From NCBI GenBank assembly GCA_007258455.2, contig VDFB02187701.1, forward strand, positions 1 through 64,000: DNA of 64,000 nt. Reading direction: 5' to 3'. The stretch comes from Sequoia sempervirens (lineage: Eukaryota > Streptophyta > Pinopsida > Cupressales > Cupressaceae). Position 1 is the stretch's first letter. Every line of letters begins with the position of its first letter. The translations under genes and the position numbers were made by a program. Below the pieces are notes generated by a model, which ran no database searches, was not told the origin of the DNA, and worked only from the letters and a program-made list of their open reading frames with translations. Shown piece by piece: positions 55,247 to 64,000 of this stretch.

Positions 55247-57331
55247 TGAAATATCCCCTTATAATTTTTCGTTTTTTGAACACAAGATTTCACCCGTTAA
55301 CGTTAGAGAAATGGTAAACCAACTGAAAGCAATCCTTCACTTTCTGATCACCCAGATCCCAATGAGGACAAGGTGAGAGCATATGGTGGAAAGGGGATCG
55401 TTAGATGAAATCCAAACTGAAATTACAATACTGAAAATCAACCCTTCACTTTTTGATTACCAAGTTCCTAGTGTGGGCGAGGTGAGAGCATACGGTGGAA
55501 AGGGGATCGTTAGTTGAAAGAACTAAAATGCTAGAAAGTACAATATGAAAGATGGCTTAGCCAATCAGCAAGATATGCAATGCAACTCGACCACTTATTC
55601 AACGAGAGTGTAATGCAAAGTACTGAAAGTAAATGTCTGAGTGGCTAGCCGACCCCTTCTACTTTTCAACAGGCAGTACAGAAAAGTAAAGTGTTGAAAG
55701 TAAATAGACAGCAAGGCCAGTCTCTTCCACCAAACGATGGGAATGAGTAAAGAGTAGAACTGAAATATAAAGACGGTGAGGCCAGTCTCTTCCACTAATA
55801 GTGGGAATACAAAGTAAAGTGCAGAAATGAAATGACTGAACCAGTACAACTGATAACAGCCTTACAAAGTGAAGCAATCAGCAAGTTACTATGATTTTTA
55901 GATGTCCAATACACTCCAAAACGATAAGAGATGATCTCCACAATTAAGCAAGCTAATCTTTTATAAAAATAAAGCCAAGACTGAAACTTCTTACCAATCT
56001 GATATGAAGTTGCAGCACTCAGAAAACTCAGACCAGCAAGCTCAAAACACACCAAAAATGCTCACAACTCCACCAATACTCCTCTGAATGACATGAAACA
56101 AAGTGCAAATGAAGCATAGAGATGGGGCACCAAGAACCAACCATGAAATGGCACTAATCAGCTCGTAAGTATTTTGCATGTTTCCCAATGCTCAGAATAA
56201 AGATGGTACGGCCTCCTAGCGAGGGCGACCAGCAAGATAAATTCCAAATCACCAAAATAAAATCTGAAAAATTGCAAGAAGGGTTGCCTAGGGTAGAGGA
56301 GAAGATAGAGCAAACACCCAAAACCACACAAAAATAGTACAAGGAGCTACAATCAAAAAATGTGCTTCAGCCAAGCACCACACTAGCACACCAAAAATTG
56401 AGAAAACACACCAAAATCAAAAAGCATCAAAAGTTGTCATCTTCAATAAGCTCAATCTGCTCTTCAATGTAAAGAACAATCTCAAACTTAGCTAGTGTTA
56501 TCTTGCAAGCACGAAACTAAGGGCGCTAGGAGGTATGCATTCCTCGAAGCAAGGGTTTGGAGAAATTTCGGCAACACTTCATTGTATTTGCAAATGGATA
56601 GTCTCAAACAAAGCCCAACACTCATATTTATACTCTTCAAATTCAAATCCTTTTCCCTCCAATTAGGGCGCCCACACTGAGATTCACATTCACCTCTCAT
56701 GATTTGCATTTGAGTTTCATTTACCTTCTTTACCAAGTCATCCCAACATGAGAGAGATATAACTTTATTAAAATGCAAATAAAACATAAGATGGGCGTCC
56801 AAAGTATTTAAGTGATATACTTTATAAAAATTACTTATTTCTCCATACTAGGCGTCCACCATGCCTTAGTCAAATATTTCACTTAAAAATATAAACTCAA
56901 CCATAGTATTGAATTTACCAAAACAAGCTCCAAGAGTGTTGGAGACCAATCTGCTCAAACTGCCCTGCCTGATATAGCCACTGTACTGAACTATTGAATC
57001 ACTACCAAAAATAGCACTGTAAAAAATAGCACTTACTATAAATAGCATACTACTAAAAATAGTGACTTCAAATACATTTTAACCAAAAACTAAGAAGTTG
57101 TCTTAACTTACTAAAAATAGTAAGTCCGGAAAAGTTGTCTAATGCAGATGCATGTCATACCACCCTGAAGCTCTTTGAAAACCCAGAAGGAATCCAGAAA
57201 CCAATCTGCAAAACTCCAACATGCAAACCCTTGAATCCAAAAAAGAAACCTCCAAGCAGCTAGAAACCCTAATTTCCACTTCCAACTAGCCTACAGGCCT
57301 CCAGGATAGGCTAACATCCAACTGAAAGACA
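55247..57331 (-). mobile_element. Gypsy-type LTR, third member of its family
   Basis: On the plus strand it starts TGAAATATCCCC and runs colinear with 30654-32518, including the CTTCACTTTCTGATCACC and GGCGTCC blocks and the palindrome ACTTACTA-AAAA-TAGTAAGT at 57106-57125. It contains two or three diverged tandem copies of the ATCCCAATG..GAGAGCATA..GGAAAGGGGATCGTTAG segment (55330-55520). The right end is decayed (CAACTGAAAGACA) and interrupts a gypsy protease. Flanks do not match, so it is either a solo LTR with deletion or a rearranged copy. Confidence 0.7.
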
Positions 57332-57904
57332 TTGGTCCACCCTTGCCCTTGTACTGTTTCCATACTCGAAATTCCATGATGTAGCCATGTGCCCAACCTT
57401 TCTAGACAATTTATTTGCTACTCTAGGAGAAACAAATTTTTTTGTTGCACCAGTATCAATAAGGACAGAGATAGGTAAGCCAAACAATTTACCTACAGTT
57501 TCGATTGGCGTTATTTGATAGTCTACTTGCCTATCATCAACCGCTGCATGGATTCTTTGCTGGAACATAGCCTTTTGAGAAGGCAGAGAATTCCCAATAG
57601 CTTTATTTGGACAATCCCTTGCGTAGTGGTCTCCTTTACACAAGAAACATCCCGTAGGTGGTCCTTTTCTTCCAGATACCTCCCCGGATTTGTTATTTCC
57701 CTCACTAGCCTTGCTAGTGTTCCCACTATTGAAGTCACTTTTCTTTTGATTCTTCCGGAAATCTTTCCCGCTGAAACGAGATCTTTTTCCTTTTGATCTG
57801 GCAGCATCTTGAACAGGTTCATCTCTCTTTGAAGTTGTCTTAGTGGTTACATCGTTGTCCTTTTGTTCCTTTCTCTCCTGACGATGGAAATCAACTTTGA
57901 GCTT
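57332..57904 (-). pseudogene. Gypsy zinc knuckle and protease, cut by LTR
   Basis: In the same frame as gag after an amber stop at 57905, it reads a Lys/Ser-rich linker, then GCFLCKGDHYARDCP (CX2CX3HX4C knuckle). The aspartic protease follows, with PISVLIDTGATKKFVSPRVA and GHMATSWNFEYGN. It is cut after ARVDQCL by the LTR at 57331. The downstream pol is missing. Confidence 0.85.
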
Positions 57905-58686
57905 CTACTCCTGCTTAACAGCTTTCTCATAAACCAGGTCCATGGTAGTTGGACTGTGCATGTCCACCTCGCCTCCAATTTTACTGTTCAATCCCAGTTT
58001 GAACTTCCTGATTCGGAATCGTTCATCTTTATGATAAATTGGAACATATCGAAGAAGTCGAGTGAACCTCTCCCAGTAATCGTGGACCGACATAGTACTT
58101 TGCTTTAGCTCCTCAAAATCAAAGAACTTTTGGTCGTAGAAGAGTTGGGGCAACCAACGTTTGCGGAAGATTTCTACAAACTCTCCCCAAGTCAACTTCC
58201 AAGAACTTATGTCAAATTCCAACTTCTTGTTCATCCACCAATTAGAGGCTTCGCCTGCTAATTGGTATGCTCCCCATGCTGCCTTTGTTACCTCATCATA
58301 ATTTCTTATCTCAAAATACTTCTCCATTTGGACAAGCCAGACTTCAGCTTCGTCACCTCGTGCACTGCCATCAAACTTTGGCGGTATTATCTTTTTCATG
58401 TCATGAGAAAGCTCAGCAGATATTATCTTCTTGTTTCTTTCAGCGGAGTCAGTTGGCGACTTTTCTTTCTCATGATTCGGTTATCACCACGTCCATGAGA
58501 CAAACTTTTAGCTTCCGTGTTGTCTATGTTTATTTCCTTCTCCAACTTGTCTTTTGCTCTTTCATTCTCAAGATTGGACAATCTTGCCAAAATCAGGTCG
58601 AGTGTTGCTCCCACTCCAATGTCCCTCTGTTCATCTTCTTTACTTGTACTTGGTTTATTGCGCATCCTCTCGTATGTTTTCACCAT
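57905..58686 (-). pseudogene. Gypsy gag
   Basis: From ATG at 58686, MVKTYERMRNKPSTSKEDE and a coiled-coil-like ARLSNLENERAKDKLEKE lead, through a frameshift near 58450, into the capsid core. The core has IPPKFDGSARGDEAEVWLVQ, KAAWGAYQLAGEASNWW and TMSVHDYWERFTRLLRYVP, and ends at TAG 57905. One frameshift and one stop are the only lesions, so this copy decayed relatively little before it was cut. Confidence 0.85.
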
Positions 58687-58875
58687 AGTTCTAAATTTGT
58701 ATTATACTTGGTGTTTTATCTAAGTTAGATTCTTTAATCTTACAATAAACAGAAAACATAAAAGCTTTCATTCACATAAACACAAGATTTTCCAAGCAAG
58801 TTTTTCAATTATACTCAATTTTCAATAAACATAGAGTTTTATTTATTTCAAGAGGATCTTTCAATATCCCATCGG

Positions 58876-59340
58876 TTACATAGAGTGACTATTAAGATAG
58901 TCAAGAGGCGAGTATCCTTCGGATTCACTCTCAGATACATAACTAAGTGGTGTATAGCCTACAGACTGAGAGTACTGCTGAAACCTATCTTTTTCTTCAC
59001 CTCTCATCTGTTCATCTCTATCCCAAAAGGGATAGTACCCTTCGGATTTAATATCGGATACATAGTTGAGAGAATTGTTGATATGGTGTTCATCAACAAT
59101 AGGGTCCGTCATTTGATATTGAGGACAATTCTCAACTGGTGGAGTCCTTGGTGTGTATCCCACCGACTCATCACTCGACGAAATGGTTATAACCTCGGCC
59201 AACGGGAGAACTCTAGGATCCCTGAATATGAATGTTGGACTTGTGCTTTCCTCTGAAGGCATGTCCCTGGATAGTGGCAAAGAATCTGACTTTTCCGGAG
59301 AGACATTGGGTAAAAGGTTAAATGCAGCTTCCATTTTCAT
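58876..59340 (-). CDS. Short acidic ORF between primer site and gag, unknown
   Basis: 154 codons from ATG, intact, in the leader of the gypsy element. Ser/Glu/Asp/Pro-rich and probably disordered. It has a repeated module of the form VGYTP, YVSDIKSEGYYPF, VGYTPLSYVSESESEGYSPL, about three times. No known domain. A 190-bp gap separates it from gag. It could be an extra ORF of the element, known in some Ty3/gypsy groups, or an upstream ORF that lowers gag translation. Its being open while gag is broken may be chance. Confidence 0.5.
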   Translation of the reverse strand: MKMEAAFNLLPNVSPEKSDSLPLSRDMPSEESTSPTFIFRDPRVLPLAEVITISSSDESVGYTPRTPPVENCPQYQMTDPIVDEHHINNSLNYVSDIKSEGYYPFWDRDEQMRGEEKDRFQQYSQSVGYTPLSYVSESESEGYSPLDYLNSHSM

Positions 59341-59610
59341 TCTACTCTTTACTTCATTGATTCAAGAAAGAGCATGACTAACAGTCTCTATGTCACTTAA
59401 CCAGATGACATTCTCATGATTGGTTCCTGGATGGTTCTAGTAATGGCCTCATTTTCCTTCTTGGCTTTTAGGTAACGTTCGTTGCCGATTACAGACTTCC
59501 TAGTTGTTAATCTAACACGTACCATCCTATCACAAGAATTTTCACAAAATTAGATAATGTTGGAATAAAGGATATAGGGTGAGCTCAAAGGTTCCTAGTG
59601 TTTAAACCGT
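59341..59610 (-). other. Gypsy leader
   Basis: Untranslated leader between primer site and the small ORF, with no feature of its own. Confidence 0.4.
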
Positions 59611-59624
59611 GCTTTGATACCACA
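59611..59624 (-). promoter_or_regulatory. Primer-binding site
   Basis: On the minus strand TGTGGTATCAAAGC follows the LTR end GGTCGTCACA, the same type as at 30641. Confidence 0.75.
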
Positions 59625-61094
59625 TGTGACGACCAAACCCGTATGTGAAATTAAAATTTAACCAAATTAACAATAATAAGTAAAGACAATGTCATTCCAA
59701 TAAAAAATTTCTTTTCAATTTCATAAACATGATATAACTTTTGCAACTTTTACTATTTCTTTCCAAAAGAAAACTACAAAGTAAACAAGTACAAGATACA
59801 TACATAGCTCGTAAGCTTTTGGCACAAATAGAAGTAAGAAGGTCCAAGAGATCATCCTTTCAAATCTTGGTTCATCGACCGCTTGTTGAGGAGGAGAAAC
59901 ATCACTCAGGCGCTTTTCCGCCAACCACGGACTTATAATGCAGTCCCCTGCGCATTCATTTTTCAATGAATGGCCCTCCCTTCGAAGAAGAGATTGGTGG
60001 GGTATCCTTTAACGATTACCAACTGAGCATAGTGTTGTGTTCCTACATAGCTAAGTCTTGTGCATACGGCAACTCTTGAACTAGTATGTATTTCGGGATC
60101 ACAGTGAACTGACAGTGTAGTTGCACAACTAGGTGTAAGTTGTTCCTAACACTACTTTGGCCAAAGTATTTCCATTCAATAAAGAACGTGGGTCATCTAT
60201 CACATGCACTAGCCAGGGATGATTTGACTTAAGGCTTCCTTACTACGCGTAGGTTAGTCTATTCGGGATAGTACGTACCCTAGACATCCTACATCAAGCT
60301 AACTACTAGAAAGGAGGACAGCTTAACAAGTACTCACAATTTTCCCTCCTAAACTGGATAACTTCATTCTAGGAGTTTCATTAACTTGACTAAGTTAATC
60401 TACTATCTTGTCGTGTTCAGTACTTTATTAAACACCCTCATTTCTTCCCTAGTATTTAATAGCTACTTGAAAACATATACTCCTTATATGGAGTTCATAC
60501 ATGTAATGCAATTCACTCATTAATGCATCTATGATCCTAGTGTAATTCATACACTAAAGCAAGCAGGTGCAAACAGTAGAAAACATGCAATACCATTCTT
60601 TAAAGCACAAACTACTCCTTTGTTTATGGAACTAAAAGCAATTCCTTATCTTTGCATATTTAGTAGTTATTCTTTCAGAATTATATTTAGAAATTTCGTC
60701 CTAAAACATGGAAGAATGGAACTAAATACAACTCTCTATCCTTGCACATTCAGTAGATACATTTTTAGACTTTTATTTAGAAAATCGTTCTAAAATTTGA
60801 AAGAAGAACAGCATGCCTGGTTTATGCTTTTCCAAAGATGATGAACTAGATTGAGTCTGCAGCACTTTAGGCCTCTAGCCAACTCTCAAACTATCTCCTT
60901 TTCAATTGTTAAACTCTTGCTATGATACTCAGCTGAAAGATAAATTCAGCTCCTCACAGTGAACTCAGAAAAGATAATGATGAAATGATTCTTTGCAAAT
61001 AGCGAATTCTGCTCTCAGAAAATAATGTTTTGCTCTCAGAGAAAACCTAAACTTGAATTGTGAATTGGTGATTGTAAAGAGTGAGCAGAGCGGC

Positions 61095-61104
61095 TTTGTA
61101 TAGA
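61095..61104 (-). promoter_or_regulatory. LTR TATA-like box
   Basis: TCTATACAAA on the minus strand, followed by GCCGCTCTGCTCACTC, a likely initiation region about 1.45 kb before the primer-binding site. Confidence 0.35.
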
Positions 61105-61699
61105 GCCCCTGCTCAAGCATTTCACTATTTTGATGGTAAGAAAAATGCCAGCCAAGTCTTTGAATATTTCAAATGCAAAATGTGGCAGAATTTAGAAGTT
61201 ATTCGCCATTCTTTGCTGCCAGCAAGCCAAGAAAGTTTCAACTTGCACATGGAAGAATTTCCTGAGTTGACACCTCCCAGGCGTACTCGGATTTTGGGCA
61301 TTTTAATGAAATCTGTTTTGAAAGTTGTTTCAGAAGGAGTCAAGGTTGTATGAATACCATCTTGCCAATTTTCGTGGCTGGAAGGACAGCACTGGCGCCA
61401 TGTTCTCAGACTATTTCTCACACCGTGCGCTTCAGGCACAGGGTTTCACAGCTTCATTTATTTTTTTTCCCTTTCAAATGTTTCCTAAAGTCCTCAAACA
61501 CAATATTTCCTCCTTGCAATGTCTTCCCGTGATTATTCTCAAAAATGTGTTGCATTTAGAGTGCTTTAATTTATCCAATGAAATAAATCGATTTCAATAG
61601 TTTAAACTTCATGTTTCCATGAATCGATTTAAACTCTTCACTTTATGATATTTAAATAAAGTGCCTTTTAACTATATCGATTTCCATTCTTTTATTTCA

Positions 61700-61815
61700 A
61701 GAATAATATATATTTATTTATTTTATTATATACAATATATATATAGTATAGTTTTATTTTACATTAATATATATCTATGTATATATATATTTAAATTTTA
61801 TAATTTAAATAAACT

Positions 61816-61872
<57 letters not shown>

Positions 61873-62010
61873 TAAAAACTATATTATATATATTTTTTAT
61901 ATAATATTAAATATATATATATATACCTTTACATATATAAATATATACACACATACATATTTAATTGCAAAGTACATATATTGGGAGCCAGGTAGCATAC
62001 TTTCATTATA
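61700..62010. repeat. TA/ATAT microsatellite region
   Basis: Long runs of (TA)n with interspersed TTT and AAA, longest at about 61820-61870, then a TATACATA-type decay to 62280. Plus-strand open frames here encode only Ile/Tyr-rich low complexity. Confidence 0.9.
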
Positions 62011-62554
62011 CGTACCTTTGTATATGGGTATATAAGTGTATATGTAAATTCCGAGGCAATATCAACATAATATTATTAATATTCACGTATATACATCAGG
62101 TTGGTTGTGGGTATATATACATGTATATACGTTTGCATATTTTCCTCTATGTATACATATATGTAAGTATATTATATTGATGTACTCGTACGAGCATATC
62201 CTTTTGCCTTTATACGTTTGTATCAACATGAATATACCTACGGATACGTGTATATACTATATACATGTATACATGCCCACCTCCTAACCAGTAATGTAAT
62301 ATCATGAACAGATACACAGATAAGCATTACTTATACATGCATTCAGAAGTAGATAAGACTCCTAATGTCAACATACAAGCCTACGGATGACTTACCCTTA
62401 ACTTGACAAACTGACTTAGCTTACTCAGTCTAAGGGATGTGTGTGTATGCTCAATTGGTACTCGTTACTGTTTACCCGACCAAGCTCCTCCCCAAGTGAT
62501 ATTTCTCCTCTACCTGGAGGAATGGTCCTCATTCCTGCACACCATGACACGACA

Positions 62555-63027
62555 ACGGAAGTCATATGCTCAAAACAAAGCAGTATACATAAAACATCAC
62601 AAAAGTTAGAATAACACTATTCCATAACTTATATGCAATCATTCATTCAAGAATTACATCAATAAAAGTATCAAACAAATGAGACAATCATTTAAATAGG
62701 ACACATTCATTTGATAACAAGCACAATATGTATTATTCATCTAAAAGATTCAATCATTACAATGCATTTCCCTATGCAGTAGTAGCTATACAATCGGGGT
62801 GCAACAATGTTGTACTTGTCTATGTTCTGTGAATTTCCGTTTACTCCCGTAGTACCGTGAACGTACCCCAATGAGTAAACACAGGAATTGTTGCTCATGG
62901 GAAGAAACATTTTTGTTGCATTTGCAGCACTCCTAAGGGATGAAACCATCTTTACTGTTTGTCTCAGAGCCAAAAGACCAAGTCTAGAATAAAAGCAAAC
63001 TTTCTAACTAAAGTTCTTTGCTTATCA
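62555..63027. other. Sequence between LTRs, nothing supported
   Basis: A minus-strand 78-codon frame (62973-62737) starts MALRQTVKMVSSLRSAANAT. I do not recognise it. Confidence 0.3.
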
Positions 63028-64000
63028 TGTAATGTCCCCTTCTCATCAGTGATCTGTTCTGACACTCATCAGCCTATTCCGGAAGCCTGTAGGCTCATTT
63101 GAGGTAAAATTAGGGTTTCCAATTCTGAGGTTCTATGGCTTTTCAGGGAGTTTACTATTTATAGTAAATTCTATTTGTGGCAGTATGCAGTTGTCAGTCT
63201 TCAAGGTCTTCATTTTCAATTGGAGCATTTAATGCAATTCAAGTCTGGCTTCTAAAGGTTTAATTTTGGTGATTAAAGGCATTAATGTTATAATTTGCAA
63301 TTGACCCCTTGGTCTAGGGAAAATAACTTTAAGTTGTTCTTAAAAGGTGGTCATGAAGGGGGACGTCATCATGAGGGATAAATTTAATATTTAAAGTCTT
63401 TTAATGCCTTGGGAAAAGTGGACGCCTTTTCTTGAAGATATTCTTTTAAAAATAAAGTTTATTTGTGCCTTGATAAAGTGGACGCCTTTTTGTGAAGTTG
63501 GAAGGTTTCTGGAAATTTGAAGAGTCTCATGTGACTCTTGGCATACTTTCTTGAGGAATTGAAGTCTTCTACTCTTCTATAAAATGAATGCTTTGCTTCA
63601 GCATTGGTATCTATGAAAATTATGCTAAAGTTATGCTGTCGAAATGACAATTGATATTTTGCTTCGAGGATGTCTACCTCCTAGCCTTTCGTCCAATTTC
63701 GTGTTTGAAAGATAACACCTAGTTGGAAAGATAACACCTAGTTGGCTACATTGCTGCTTCTCAATATCAGACTAGCAGATTGAGCTCATTTGTTGAAGAA
63801 TTCTGGAGTTTTTATCAATTTTGAAGTTGTTGGTTCATCTACAGCTGAAGGTGGTTTTTGCTTACAGCTCTTGGAATAAATTTATTTTGCTTGTGGGTAT
63901 TTTAACTATCTGTTTCTACACCCAAGGCGCCCCTTTCCACCAATTTGCAGATTTTAGTTTGGTGTTTCTGATTTTTACTTGCCAAATCGCCCCTCAAGGA
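63028..64000 (+). mobile_element. Start of a gypsy-type LTR, truncated by window end
   Basis: Begins TGTAATGTCCCCTTCTC, the same terminus as the LTRs at 30654-32518 and 35665-37499 but on the plus strand. It has the palindrome TTTACTA-TTTA-TAGTAAA (63151-63168), GTGGACGCCTTTT twice, a TATA box at 63578 and a 19-bp tandem duplication of AAAGATAACACCTAGTTGG near 63708. Confidence 0.8.
63578..63584 (+). promoter_or_regulatory. LTR TATA box
   Basis: TATAAAA in CTTCTATAAAATGAATGC, about 550 bp from the LTR start, a usual position for U3. Confidence 0.5.

Larger units (their letters stand above)
59625..62554 (-). mobile_element. Long gypsy 5' LTR, outer end tentative
   Basis: The inner end (TGTGACGACC on the plus strand, next to the primer site) is firm. 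The outer end is proposed at GACACGACA (62554), giving a minus-strand start TGTCGTGTC, but without a second LTR this is not proven. It includes a TATA-like TCTATACAAA (61095-61104) and a long TA microsatellite. About 2.9 kb if the end is right. Confidence 0.55.

Noticed and set aside
55242..57336. Target duplication for the LTR at 55247-57331
   Set aside because: Flanking bases TATAA and TTGGT do not match, so a clean solo LTR is not supported.
58262..58728. Plus-strand ORFs up to 153 codons
   Set aside because: Antisense shadows of gypsy gag.
61661..62287. Plus-strand ORFs of 60-124 codons
   Set aside because: They only translate a TA microsatellite and its decay products.

Overview
The window looks like nuclear DNA of a seed plant with a very large genome, most likely a gymnosperm such as a conifer. 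The reasons are AT-rich sequence, many complete, solo and nested LTR retrotransposons, hAT DNA transposons with 8-bp target duplications, and one host gene whose exons are separated by introns of tens of kilobases. I cannot name the species. No rRNA, tRNA, CRISPR or prokaryotic feature was seen.

Host gene. Four exons on the minus strand (49480-49633, 14937-15003, 4808-4879, 4536-4620) join with matching codon phases into one stretch of a multi-membrane-span protein that I read as a drug/metabolite transporter (DMT, EamA fold). The first visible intron is 34,476 bp, the second 10,057 bp and the third 187 bp. The 5' and 3' ends of the gene were not found. Nearly everything from 4.9 to 49.5 kb is therefore intron, and it is filled with transposons.

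Layout. 1-2284: right part of a very long LTR (+). 2285-3765: 3' end of another LTR element with a coiled-coil ORF, polypurine tract and LTR. 4.5-4.9 kb: host exons. 5.3-6.9 kb: decayed Ty1/copia (-). 9292-13824: Ty1/copia element with two young LTRs (+). 14937-15003: host exon. 16788-18526: hAT element. 18536-24524: 6-kb solo LTR (-) carrying a broken protein-coding region and a GGCGGACTT repeat array. 26543 onward: second copy of the same hAT family. About 26.8-29.7 kb: probable LTR (+). 29710-32518: gypsy gag fragment plus 5' LTR (-). 33473-43992: Ty3/gypsy chromovirus (-), into which one solo LTR inserted (35650-38876), itself hit by a second (35665-37499). 44910-45575: short hAT element. 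45.8-46.4 and 48.6-48.95 kb: pieces of hAT transposases. 49480-49633: host exon. 51821-54497: copia derivative keeping only gag (-). 54755-54952: 198-bp hAT-type MITE. 55247-57331: gypsy-type LTR (-). 57332-62554: gypsy gag-protease and its long 5' LTR (-). 63028-64000: start of another LTR (+).

No transposon in the window appears able to move by itself: every coding region that I could follow carries stops, frameshifts or deletions. The most interesting points are the host gene with a 67-bp exon stranded between 34-kb and 10-kb introns, the solo LTR that contains a protein-coding region, the three-deep nest dated by three target duplications, the C/G-rich hAT family, and palindromes shared between LTR copies whose two arms have changed together. 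Coordinates of termini and target duplications were read by eye. Copy numbers, ages and protein identities need database searches.
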